Shown: one piece after another, positions 19,201 to 26,218 of the stretch | Layout: each line of letters begins with the position of its first letter | How positions within the stretch are numbered: the first letter of the stretch is position 1 | Assembly (NCBI GenBank): GCA_015075185.1 | Contig: JABTUW010000001.1 | Location: forward strand, 1,674,001-1,738,000 | Origin: Anaerolineales bacterium | GTDB lineage: Bacteria; Chloroflexota; Anaerolineae; 4572-78; J111 | Length of the DNA stretch: 64,000 bases | Direction of reading: 5' to 3' | Notes under the pieces: generated by a model | What the model saw: the letters and a program-made list of their open reading frames with translations, nothing else | What the model was told of the DNA's origin: nothing | Databases searched by the model: none | Translations under genes and position numbers: made by a program

Positions 19201-20759
19201 CGGAGTTCGCCGCGCTGATCGGTTGTCAGCAGGCTGCCGCTGCTATCCTTGCAGCCATTGGGATTACCCCCATCAATCGCCGGGCTGTCAGGCAGCAGCG
19301 CATGGGTAAAGGTAGTGCCGCCATTGTTCTGCAAAGGGCCGATGCGAGGGTCGGCCGTGGTTTGGTCGCCCGTGCCGTTGCTGGGACAGCCGGTGTTGTC
19401 ACCTACCAAATTGTAGCCCTGGCTATAAAAACTTTGGCTGCCAGTAGAGATGTAACCACAATCGGCCTGGGAAGAGTTAGGGGCGCTATTGCCGGCGATA
19501 ATGGTGTTCTTAAAGTAAGTTTTGCCGTAGTTGTAATTCAGGACGCCGCCGCCTTTGTCCTCGGTGGTGTTGGTGCTGATGGTGGCGTTGTTCAGCTTGA
19601 GCGTGCCCTGATTCTTAATGCCGCCGCCATATTTTTTAGCGATATTGCCGCTGATGGTGCTGTTATTGAGGATTAAGCTGCCCCGGTTGTAAATGCCGCC
19701 CCCGTATTCGGCGCTGTTGCCGCCGACAGTGCTGTTGTTGAGCGTGGCGGTGCCGTCATTCTTGAGGCCGCCGCCAAAATTACCGCTGGCCGTGCCGCTC
19801 AGCACACTACTGTAATTGAGCGTCAGCGTACCGACATTGTAAATGCCGCCACCATAGCTGCCAGACCCGCGTTCAATCGTCACCTTAGAAATAACTGCCT
19901 TGCCATAGCTAAGGATATGAAAGACCCGGTCGGAAAGTCCGCTGGCATCAATAAGGGTCTGCCCATTGCTGGCGCCAACAATTTTTATTTTGCTGTTAAT
20001 ATCCAGGTCACCGGTAGCAGCGGCATCCTCGTTCTTCCCTGGGATGGTCAGGTTATAGATACCGCTGTCCAAAATGATGGTGTCGTCATAATAACTACTA
20101 CCAGCAGGGCAGGCGCCAACAGCTTTATTGGTGTTGGCGGCAATGATGGCTTCGCGCAGGCTGCATTTGTCGTTATTGTTCAGCTCATCAGCCATGGTTG
20201 TTACGATCAAGGTTGAGGAGCTGAGGAGGGCTACTTCGGGCGTTTCAACAACAATCGTGCCGCTTAGGCTGGGGGAATCGGCCAGGAGATAAGGATATTC
20301 ACCCGCCCAGTCAAAAACACGGCTAAATGAGTCGCCGGGGAGGATTTCGCCGCTTTGCCAGTTAGTTTCTGAACCGGCGATTTTATTGCTGACAGCAGGA
20401 GGCTCACCGGCTGAACTACCGCTCTGAGTGTCTGACCCTTTGAAGATAAGCGGGAGATAAACAATCGTGGGGCTGGACAGGGCGCTGCTTGCCAGGCGTT
20501 GAGTCTGGCTGGTCTGGTTGGTCCACTGGATAGTAGCGCCGGGGGGAACGGCCAGCACGGGAGGGAAAATGCCTTCGTCGGTGATGAAGACATCCAGGAT
20601 TGTTTCAGTCGGCGAAATCGGCTCAGTCTGGAGCGGTGGGAGCTGATCGAAGAATGGGGGTGAGTCAAGCGGCCGAGAATTGGCGGAGGCCAGCGAACTC
20701 ATCAAAAATGCCAGGCCCACCAAAAAGAACCCTGCCAGAAATTTCCTGTATGTCAGCAT
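13212..20759 (-). CDS. Giant secreted multidomain protein: CSLREA/beta-helix, gingipain-like peptidase, cadherin-like repeats
   Basis: The ATG at 20759 is preceded by GGGAGGG and begins a signal peptide (FLAGFFLVGLAFLMSSLASA), giving 2,515 residues. Order of parts: a cupredoxin-like fold (about 60-180) without evident copper ligands; a CSLREAIIAANT motif and a Gly-rich beta-helix with repeated GGGIYN/LNNSTISGN units; a second CSLREG motif and another beta-helix; a pre-peptidase-like domain interrupted by RGSRAPDA repeats; a caspase-fold domain with GGHFSAS and FSIGCHSG (His and Cys of peptidase C25-type dyads); immunoglobulin-like domains; then VCBS/cadherin-like and putative Ig repeats (NDAPILAPIG, NQAPVLDPIG). 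The last about 150 residues form a small domain with CTTATANPLTIWPPN. It is likely a cell-surface or secreted adhesin/protease. Targets are unknown. No sortase or type IX sorting signal is clear. Confidence 0.88.
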   Translation of the reverse strand: MLTYRKFLAGFFLVGLAFLMSSLASANSRPLDSPPFFDQLPPLQTEPISPTETILDVFITDEGIFPPVLAVPPGATIQWTNQTSQTQRLASSALSSPTIVYLPLIFKGSDTQSGSSAGEPPAVSNKIAGSETNWQSGEILPGDSFSRVFDWAGEYPYLLADSPSLSGTIVVETPEVALLSSSTLIVTTMADELNNNDKCSLREAIIAANTNKAVGACPAGSSYYDDTIILDSGIYNLTIPGKNEDAAATGDLDINSKIKIVGASNGQTLIDASGLSDRVFHILSYGKAVISKVTIERGSGSYGGGIYNVGTLTLNYSSVLSGTASGNFGGGLKNDGTATLNNSTVGGNSAEYGGGIYNRGSLILNNSTISGNIAKKYGGGIKNQGTLKLNNATISTNTTEDKGGGVLNYNYGKTYFKNTIIAGNSAPNSSQADCGYISTGSQSFYSQGYNLVGDNTGCPSNGTGDQTTADPRIGPLQNNGGTTFTHALLPDSPAIDGGNPNGCKDSSGSLLTTDQRGELRPVDGNNDTTVRCDIGAYEAQLTDPAQTGPVFTVNTAEDPGDGICTVAHCSLREGINAANARLNDAATPDEVHFDILPGGPQTIQLTSTLVITDPLIIDGTTQPGAACNPLNLLIKLDGINAGPNADGLNITGGGTTVRGLIITRFGQNGLRLDTNGGNVLECNAIGTDASGASGLGNTVAGVFISNASNNMIGGTAAISGNLISGNGGAGIVISGTTATTNTIRFNTVFSNTGLGIDLGGDGVTPNDAGDPDTGPNSLQNFPVLTGAFLDPDDPDGGPTQIEGRLNSSTPNTQFTLEFFKNSTCDPSNFGEGETFLGSTVVTTDENGDALFVGANAFPVVPALPEDMFVTATATGPDGTSEFSQCVPVSPGNDSWPTALSLSSDGNAFQESYDQFLDKEGQSRWFKFKVQPNSQVIVTLTNLPENYDLTIYKDIQAAFDQLILPDDEQDLIKLNAEFATDAFAGDAVARGSRAPDAFARGSRAPDAFAVGAFSPDAIARGSRAPDAIARGSRAPDSFAPDAYAPDAYAPDALARGSRAPDAIARGSRAQDAFSSAQILSLIGISAFEGTASEGVIVNTWNNTGDFYVRVKGRNGAFSLAQKFHLEVELKPGSCGDVAPIGLPPFAAGGPDFKTIILTDLDRMEGSADDKAALLARLDSFIARPEVAGVVVDVGDWVADLNVQADNNPECPYAKNLVALAIKDIVKAYRNANPNLAYVVIVGNDDAIPFFRYPDRALLGPESDFYPPVNPFTASEASLRLDYVLGQDEYGSQVDLSMQVSTLPIPDLAVGRLVETAFDATHMLDAYLATANGVVTTPTSSLVTGYDFFADAAVEIQSQLESGLGVPADTLISARDVSPLDEDDPNDPNDPFAWTADQLAAQLLGQRHDVVFLGGHFSASSALAADYQSRLLSTDLTSSPVNLENALIFSIGCHSGYNIVNEHGISQITAEPDWAQAFARKGATFIGGTGYQYGDTDFLEYSERIYLEFSRQLRTGSGPVSVGQALVKAKQIYLAQTPQLRALHEKSLLGATLFGLPMLSINMPGARLDPPSDATIVSSVGDAPAATLGLKFADISFGSDDLDMDTSTVELQDIDDPGTTVEALYLSINGNVLTHPGEPVLPLLVRNVAGPGTVVLRGVGFRGGNYDDLPNVRVLTGAPTTEIRSVHTPFFSDVFYPIQPWSVNYFEALANGGTTTRLAVTPAQFKSTIPGFEANTLRRFSAMNFRLYYSDNTDTFSGFTPALAAPPVIAQVSAPLTEAGEVNFKIKVIGDPVAGVQEVWITYTVCSATDTCDGTWLSRDLTQNPADSTLWEGTFNLGANPENIRYIVQAVNGVGLVSMATNLGAYYIPGVDEDDLPATSLSLINPPDVASSGPYGSEATFSAILRDENNQLLKNRVVNFGLGAQSASAVTDDTGQATVTLPLLGLPGQYEVRAAFPGTAQEAASAAPNTFKFEITKQATVLCLEPPSASNDNACEAQPVSVSGFAGDDALLVATLTDAAGQRLFEKNVVFVVTGGGVFSHTRTVITDFAGRAPLGNLLLPPGDYTVKVYFNGTILLSTGQTVTLTDSRYHASVQTANLNLRNNPPVAVSDTYTIDEDAVLTEPAPGVLGNDTDTDSAVLTAVLVTGPGNGTLMLNPDGSFTYTPAPDFNGSDSFTYKANDGASDSNVATVTITVNPVNDAPILAPIGDKSINEDSLLTFTATASDNDIPLNTLTFSLVNAPSGATINSSTGIFTWTPSETQGPGSYTLTVIVNDNGNPALTDSETITITVNEVNQAPVLDPIGNKSANKGSLLTFTATASDSDIPANSLTFSLINAPSGATIDGSTGVFTWTPTKTGIYTTTVVVSDNGTPVLTDSETITITVINRPPVCTTATANPLTIWPPNKNLWVLEKVIGVTDPDGDPVTITITGIFQDEPVGKDKYSPDGYILGPNSAKVRAERDGKGDGRVYHIFFITNDGQGGSCSGEVRGAIVPHDQGGSIDAIDGGALYDSTKKDK
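17541..17829 (-). repeat. Coding tandem repeat encoding (A)RGSRAPDA(F/I) units
   Basis: Within the giant protein about 95 residues are built from a nine-residue theme (RGSRAPDA plus two variable residues), with shorter PDAYA/PDAFA variants between. The DNA repeats visibly on the opposite strand as gcgcgggagccacgggc-type units. The theme adds an arginine-serine patch and an acidic Asp at each turn. The block sits just before the peptidase domain, inside a predicted beta-sandwich rather than at a domain border. Confidence 0.85.
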
Positions 20760-21167
20760 GTTAAAGAACCCTCCCGGTATCAAGTACTGTTCAGCTATTA
20801 CTTTGTAAAAGAAATACGAGGGGTCTATGCGCCCCCCGCGCGAGGAAATCTTAGAGTTTTGGCAAGTCGGCAGGGTGTGGCAGCATGTGAGGTACTGGTG
20901 CTGGTTTAGCAGATGCAGATCGGGAAGTCTAAAAGAGATTGTACTTGGGAATAAGCTATACTGTAACATGGAAATCTCAGAATTTCCATAAGAAAAGAGT
21001 ATGAATCAGGTTAGAATCTGAGGAGTTTTTACTATCAATGGCTGAACCAGGCCAACCAAATGGCTCCACCCAAAATAGAACCGTCTTGCGCGAGTTTGGC
21101 GATAATCAAGATTCCAGTAAAATGCGACTCTTGGATCAAAATACAAAGTCATCAAAAGGTGTCTTTC
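20760..21167. other. Intergenic region between divergent genes
   Basis: No credible gene is present; the frames that open here extend the surface protein or the methyltransferase upstream of better starts with ribosome sites. A small inverted repeat, ATGGAAAT/ATTTCCAT, lies at 20968-20989 and may be an operator. Promoters for both neighbours must lie here but no convincing -35/-10 pair could be picked. Confidence 0.4.
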
Positions 21168-22055
21168 ATGCCAACCTCAAAATCAAACCAGGTCAACCGT
21201 TTGCTAACCGAAGCCCTCTGGAAAATTTACCACCGGCCTGACGGGTTCAGCTCCTTGACCGAGGCCAAAAATTTACCCTGGAATGAGCCTGCTTTTTCCG
21301 AACGGATGCTGCGCGAGCATCTGGACGAGTCACACGGGGCGGCAACCCGCATTGCCGCCGAGCGGGCGGCCCAGTTGGAGTGGTTGTGGGCCAAGCTGAA
21401 CCTGCAAACCGGCCGGCGGGTGCTGGATGTGACCTGCGGGCCGGGGTTGTATGCCGTCGAGCTGGCCCGCCGGGGCTGCCGGGTGGTCGGCGTGGATTTC
21501 AGCCCGGCGGCCATTGCCTATGCCAGGGATTTGGCCCTGAGCGAGGGCGTGGCTCAGCACTGCACCTTTATTGAGCAGGATGTGCGCTGTATGGATTTCG
21601 ACCGGGTCGCGTTCGATGTCGCTCTCTTCCTTTATGGACAACTGGCCGTCTTTACCAAAGCCGAAGCGCAGGCGCTGCTGCACCATCTGGCCCTAACCCT
21701 GAAGCCAGGGGGCAGATTGTGCGTCGAGCTGCTCAACCAGGAGCGGGTAGACAAAACCCGCAGCGAATGGTGGTTTACCGACGATAAAGGGCTGTGGGGT
21801 GACCGGCCCTTTTTACACCTGGGCGAACGCTTCTGGCACGAAGCCGAGGAGATGTCGGTTGAACGCTATTATATTATTCAGTTGGAAATCGGAGAGTTAA
21901 CCGAAATCTCGCTCAGCGATCAGACTTACTCCATCGAGACGATGACTGGCATGATGCGCCAGGCCGGTTTCAACTCGGTTGACATTTATCCGGCCTGGGG
22001 CCGGCTGCCCTTGTATGACGCCGACGAATGGATTGTTTACGTAGCCCAGCGATAG
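21168..22055 (+). CDS. SAM-dependent methyltransferase, class I
   Basis: A Rossmann-fold methyltransferase of 295 residues. Motif I is RVLDVTCGPGLYAVELARRG, followed by VVGVDFSPAAIAYAR (acidic ribose-binding residue D) and a late motif LTLKPGGRLCVEL. The C-terminal half has a small-molecule-binding beta sheet typical of methyltransferase type 11/25 families. The substrate cannot be named. The ATG at 21168 follows AAAAGGTG and gives the usual length; an in-frame ATG at 21060 would add an implausible leader. It stands alone, in the divergent direction to the surface protein. Confidence 0.82.
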   Translation: MPTSKSNQVNRLLTEALWKIYHRPDGFSSLTEAKNLPWNEPAFSERMLREHLDESHGAATRIAAERAAQLEWLWAKLNLQTGRRVLDVTCGPGLYAVELARRGCRVVGVDFSPAAIAYARDLALSEGVAQHCTFIEQDVRCMDFDRVAFDVALFLYGQLAVFTKAEAQALLHHLALTLKPGGRLCVELLNQERVDKTRSEWWFTDDKGLWGDRPFLHLGERFWHEAEEMSVERYYIIQLEIGELTEISLSDQTYSIETMTGMMRQAGFNSVDIYPAWGRLPLYDADEWIVYVAQR

Positions 22056-22143
22056 GTGTTAGCCCGAAACTCGCTCTCGCTCTTACTTTTCTTTGACCCC
22101 ATCTTCAGGTAGAATCTCATCTCCAATTGGCCTATTAGGCATT

Positions 22144-22236
22144 ATCGGGATTAAGGTGACAGGCACTTATCGGGCCAAGAATTAAGCTTATTCGAACAAA
22201 AAGTGCCTGTCACCTGGTTTTTCCTTATTTCCGATA
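22144..22236. repeat. REP-like palindrome, family GGTGACAGGCACTT
   Basis: Perfect 15-bp arms AGGTGACAGGCACTT (22154-22168) and AAGTGCCTGTCACCT (22201-22215), then a tail ggtttttccttatttccgat. The same arms and the same 22-base tail occur at 45232-45294, so this is a repeated unit with a defined orientation. It lies 22 bases before the next gene and may also form a hairpin in its leader. Confidence 0.8.
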
Positions 22237-22258
22237 GAGTCTATTGAAGGAGTGAGAG

Positions 22259-24880
22259 ATGAAGCGATCTGCAAAAATTTTACCTGGGGGCCTTAGAGCG
22301 ACTAACATTGTAACGGCGATAATTCTGTTCATTGGCTGCGCGGGTCAATCACCGCCGGTTACTCCCACTGCTGTTGCCGCCCAATCCAGCCCAACCCCTG
22401 CGCCGGTCTCGCCCACCACACCTGCCGAACCAACCGCCACCCCGTCTCATACCCCACCTGCCGAACCAACTGCTGCTCCAACCGTTTCGATAACAGAACC
22501 AACTTTACAGGAATATCCTGTCCCGGCCGGCTCCCACCCTCACGATGTCGCCCCCGCGCCGGATGGGCCGGTCTGGTATACCGCCCAGGCTTCAGGAGAA
22601 TTGGGCCGCCTGGACCCGCAAACCGGCGAAACTCACCATATCGCTTTGGGCCAGGGGTCAGCCCCGCATGGGGTGATTGTCGGGCCGGATGGCGCGCCCT
22701 GGATTACCGACAGCGGCCTGAATGCAATCGTCCGGGTAGACCCGGCCACAGAAGAAGTCCAGCTTTTTCCTTTGCCGGCAGAAACCGGCTACGCCAATCT
22801 TAACACGGCTGCATTTGATGGGCAGGGAATTCTGTGGTTTACGGGCCAAAGCGGCATTTATGGGCGGCTCGATCCGGCGATGGGTGAAATGGAGGTATTC
22901 GCTGCGCCCAGAGGACGCGGCCCCTACGGTATTGACGCCACACCCGCCGGTCAGGTCTACTATGCTTCGCTGGCCGGCAGCCACATCGCCCAGATTGACC
23001 TGGAAAGCGGCGCGGCTACACCGCTTGACCCACCCACGCCAGAGCAAGGGGCGCGGCGAGTCTGGTCCGATTCGCAGGGACGAATTTGGGTTAGCGAATG
23101 GAACGCGGCGCAGGTGGCTGTGTACGATCCGGCTACTCAGGAGTGGCGTGAATGGCGGCTTCCGGGGGAGCAGCCGCTGCCTTATGCCGTTTACGTGGAT
23201 GAGCAGGACACGGTCTGGCTGAGCGACTTTGCGGCGAATGCACTGGTCAGGTTCGATCCGGCGACAGAAACGTTTGAAGTCTTCCCCATTCCCAGCCCGA
23301 CCGCCAACGTGCGCCAACTGTTGGGCCGGCCCGGCGAGGTTTGGGGCGCGGAGTCGGGTACGGACAAGCTTGTAGTCATCCGTACTGCCGGCGTAACTCA
23401 GCGCAATGATCCAGCAATCGGCTCTCCCACCGAAGAGGCAGCCGTTCTCCCCCCTCCCTCCCTTTTTGATATTGCCTGGGATGACCGCTCCCCTTTTCGC
23501 GCCGGCCTGATTGATGGCGAACAGAATGTTCTGGACCAACTGCCCGGAGCAAGCGTCTATCACCTTGAGGTACAATTGAGCGATGATCTGGTCAACCTGC
23601 AAGGACGAGAGGAAGTTCTTTACACCAATCGCGAGGACGTACCGCTGTCAGAAATCTACTTTCGCCTGTTTCCCAACCTGGCCGAAGGTTCCAGCACTAT
23701 ATCGGCAGTTAAGGTCAACGGCCAGGCGGTCGAGCCAATTTACGAATTGAATCAGAGTGCCATGCGCGTGCCGCTGTCACCAGCCCTGGCGCCGGGCCAG
23801 GCAGTGGTGCTGCAAATAGACTTCGCCGTGCAAACGCCCAACGGCGAGGGCGGCAATTATGGAACCTTTGCCTTCAAAGATGGGGTCCTGGCTCTGGCTC
23901 ACTTCTACCCGCTGATTCCCGTTTACGATGATGAAGGCTGGAACATGGAAATTGCCCCCTTCATCGGCGATGTTGTCTACGCCGATACCAGTTTCTACCT
24001 GGCGCGGGTCACTGCGCCTGTGAGCCAAACTCTGGTCGCTTCGGGCTATGCCACCAGCAGAGAGCAGACCGGCTCGCAGCAGGTTGTTACCTTTGCCGCC
24101 GGCCCGGTCCGCGATTTTTACCTGGTCGCCAGCGACCGCTACAGCCCGGTCAGCCGGACGGTCGGCCAGACTACCGTCAACAGTTATGCCCCAATCGAGC
24201 TAGCCGAGGGCGCGGAAATCGTGTTAAACCAGGCCGAGGCAGCCCTGCAAAGCTATAACGAGCGTTTAGGTCCTTATCCCTTCACCGAGTTTGACCTGGT
24301 CAGCACCACTACCTTTGCCCTGGGCGTCGAATATCCGGGCATTGTCGCCATCCTGGTTGATCTGTACAACCCGGAGGGGCAGGTGCGCGGTACACCAACC
24401 GGCCCGCTCCTGGAAGGAGTGGTTGCTCACGAAGTGGCGCATCAATGGTTTTACAGCGAGGTGGGTAACGACCAGGTGGATGAGCCGTGGCTGGATGAGG
24501 CCCTGGCGCAGTACGCCACCCTGTTGTATTACCAGGATGTCTACGGCGAGTCCGGCGCGAATGGGTTTCGCCGCTCCCTGGAGCGCCGCTGGCAGCGCCT
24601 GAACCGGGCCGATGTGCCTATCGGCCTGCCGGTGGCCGCTTACGACGAGAGCAGTTACGGGGCGATTGTCTACGGGCGCGGGCCACTCTTTGTCGAGCAG
24701 TTGGCCAAGACGATGAGTCAGGAAACCTTTGCCGCCTTCCTCCGCGATTACTACCAGACCTTCAAATGGGGCATCGCCACCGGTGAAGCCTTCAAGCAGC
24801 TTGCCGAACAGCACTGCGCCTGCGATCTAACCCCGCTCTTTGAGGAATGGGTGTACCCCAAGGAGACCGCCGAGAATTAA
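22259..24880 (+). CDS. Lipoprotein: Vgb/SMP-30-type propeller fused to M1-family metallopeptidase
   Basis: An 873-residue protein whose N-terminus ends in IILFIGCAG, a lipobox, followed by a Pro/Thr/Ala linker of about 60 residues. Residues about 80-370 form a virginiamycin-B-lyase-like propeller of four-stranded blades (repeated VGPDGAPWITD, DSQGRIWVSEW, DEQDTVWLSDF). Residues about 420-870 form an M1 aminopeptidase-type domain with the gluzincin motif HEVAHQWFYSEV and, 18 residues on, the third zinc ligand in WLDEALAQYATL. The GAMEN-type exopeptidase loop is replaced by a TFALGVEYPGIV segment, so aminopeptidase specificity is uncertain. GAAGGAGTGAGAG precedes the ATG. Likely a surface-anchored peptidase. 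It converges with the ABC binding-protein gene. Confidence 0.85.
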   Translation: MKRSAKILPGGLRATNIVTAIILFIGCAGQSPPVTPTAVAAQSSPTPAPVSPTTPAEPTATPSHTPPAEPTAAPTVSITEPTLQEYPVPAGSHPHDVAPAPDGPVWYTAQASGELGRLDPQTGETHHIALGQGSAPHGVIVGPDGAPWITDSGLNAIVRVDPATEEVQLFPLPAETGYANLNTAAFDGQGILWFTGQSGIYGRLDPAMGEMEVFAAPRGRGPYGIDATPAGQVYYASLAGSHIAQIDLESGAATPLDPPTPEQGARRVWSDSQGRIWVSEWNAAQVAVYDPATQEWREWRLPGEQPLPYAVYVDEQDTVWLSDFAANALVRFDPATETFEVFPIPSPTANVRQLLGRPGEVWGAESGTDKLVVIRTAGVTQRNDPAIGSPTEEAAVLPPPSLFDIAWDDRSPFRAGLIDGEQNVLDQLPGASVYHLEVQLSDDLVNLQGREEVLYTNREDVPLSEIYFRLFPNLAEGSSTISAVKVNGQAVEPIYELNQSAMRVPLSPALAPGQAVVLQIDFAVQTPNGEGGNYGTFAFKDGVLALAHFYPLIPVYDDEGWNMEIAPFIGDVVYADTSFYLARVTAPVSQTLVASGYATSREQTGSQQVVTFAAGPVRDFYLVASDRYSPVSRTVGQTTVNSYAPIELAEGAEIVLNQAEAALQSYNERLGPYPFTEFDLVSTTTFALGVEYPGIVAILVDLYNPEGQVRGTPTGPLLEGVVAHEVAHQWFYSEVGNDQVDEPWLDEALAQYATLLYYQDVYGESGANGFRRSLERRWQRLNRADVPIGLPVAAYDESSYGAIVYGRGPLFVEQLAKTMSQETFAAFLRDYYQTFKWGIATGEAFKQLAEQHCACDLTPLFEEWVYPKETAEN

Positions 24881-24885
24881 ATATT

Positions 24886-24924
24886 AAAGGAGCGCGACCC
24901 CATCGTCGCGCTCCTTTGCTTTTT
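24886..24924. terminator. Bidirectional intrinsic terminator
   Basis: A perfect 12-bp GC-rich stem AAAGGAGCGCGA/TCGCGCTCCTTT with an 8-base loop and a GCTTTTT tail, between the convergent peptidase and binding-protein genes. Confidence 0.88.
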
Positions 24925-25885
24925 ACTGCATAAAGCTTTTGTCTACCGCCGTGTTGTAGGCGACCGGCTGTTCGATCAGCCCTTTGTCCTGCGCCCACTT
25001 GACCACATCTTCCCATTCGGCCTGGCTGGTGATTTCGTTTTCGGGGAAAGGCGGCACGTTATAAGTTCCTTGAATACTTTCCGGGATCCGCGTTTTTTCG
25101 ATCAGCACATTTCGATAAGCATTCGGGTCTTTGTTGAGATCGGCCACCGCCTTGTTCCAGGCCCGCAAAAAGGCGCGGACAGCCTCAGGCTTGTTTTCCA
25201 GGGCAGTCGTGCTAAAAGATAACACGCTCTGGGAATATTGTGCGATTTTGGTATCGTCAATCACCAAGCTGGCCCCGCCGGCAATGGCCGCCTGGCCCAT
25301 CGGGTCAGGCAGGAGAGCTGCTTTAAGCTGGCCGTTCATCAGCAGTTCAAAGCGGGTGGGAATGGCGCTCACCTCTTCAATCGCAATTTGATCGGCCGGC
25401 AGGCCCCAATCCACCAGTAAGCGATCGTTCATGTACTCGATCACGCTGTTCTGGCTGATCCCAATGGGCACATTAGCCAGATCAGCCGGGCCGCTGACAC
25501 TCACCCCTGGCGCGGCCACAATCCGAAATTGGGGGAAATCGGGATAGGCTTTGCGAGCTTTGGCCACTATTTTGACCTGGGCCTGCTCCCGGTCAAGCAG
25601 CACCGTCGAGATAAGATCATTTAATTGACCGTCAATTTCACCTGCCTGAATCAGTGCATCCCGCTCTTGGGCGCTTTTGACAGGCACTAATTCCACTTGC
25701 AGCCCCTCGGCCTCGAAATAGCCCTTATCCTGGGCGATATAGAAGGGCAGCACGTCGAGAATAGGTAATAACCCCAATTTTAGTTTCTTTTCCTGGGCAG
25801 CTTGAGGCCCAAAAGCACAGGCGTTCAGCAGCAGGGGCAGCATCAGCAGCAATGACAAACCGAGCCACAACTTGATTGATTTCAC
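24923..25885 (-). CDS. ABC transporter substrate-binding lipoprotein, NitT/TauT/SsuA type
   Basis: A 320-residue periplasmic-type binding protein of the NMT1/SsuA family. A signal sequence ends in LLLNAC, a lipobox. The mature protein has KLGLLPILDVLPFYIAQDKG, YFEAEGLQVELV and GQLNDLISTVLLDREQ, the standard ligand-cleft strands. It is expected to bind a small organic nitrogen, sulfonate or thiamine-precursor-like ligand. The start is a GTG at 25885 with a textbook GAGGAGG six bases upstream; the frame runs further upstream without a better start. No permease is adjacent. An ATPase gene of the matching family starts at 63321, too far away to belong to the same operon. Confidence 0.88.
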   Translation of the reverse strand: MKSIKLWLGLSLLLMLPLLLNACAFGPQAAQEKKLKLGLLPILDVLPFYIAQDKGYFEAEGLQVELVPVKSAQERDALIQAGEIDGQLNDLISTVLLDREQAQVKIVAKARKAYPDFPQFRIVAAPGVSVSGPADLANVPIGISQNSVIEYMNDRLLVDWGLPADQIAIEEVSAIPTRFELLMNGQLKAALLPDPMGQAAIAGGASLVIDDTKIAQYSQSVLSFSTTALENKPEAVRAFLRAWNKAVADLNKDPNAYRNVLIEKTRIPESIQGTYNVPPFPENEITSQAEWEDVVKWAQDKGLIEQPVAYNTAVDKSFMQ

Positions 25886-26124
25886 GACAAACCTCCTCAC
25901 AATTTGGAATTTGATTGAGTTCAGCTTTTGTACTGAATTTTCAGAAGATATTGAAAATACAAGAGAAAGTATATTTCGGATACAATTTTTGTCAAAACAA
26001 AGCTTTTCATTTTTCAAGTTATGCAGCAGTTCGTTTTTGGCCAAGCTTCAAGGGATTCTTCGCTCTGCAGGTCGCTTAGGATGATGCCGCTCCAAAATCT
26101 GGACAGCCAGAACCAAAGTACAAC

Positions 26125-26153
26125 TTGACGTAATGTTGCACCTGTGATAATAT
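26125..26153 (+). promoter_or_regulatory. Sigma-70-type promoter for the LysM lipoprotein gene
   Basis: TTGACG (26125-26130), a 17-base spacer and TAATAT (26148-26153), 65 bases before the ATG at 26219. It is the best -35/-10 match I found in the window. The remainder of the 25886-26218 gap is AT-rich and holds no gene. Confidence 0.7.
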
Positions 26154-26218
26154 TATGTAACGTTATGCAGAGTTATGTCGAATTACTGATGTTATCAAAT
26201 CGGCAGAAGGAGATTTTT

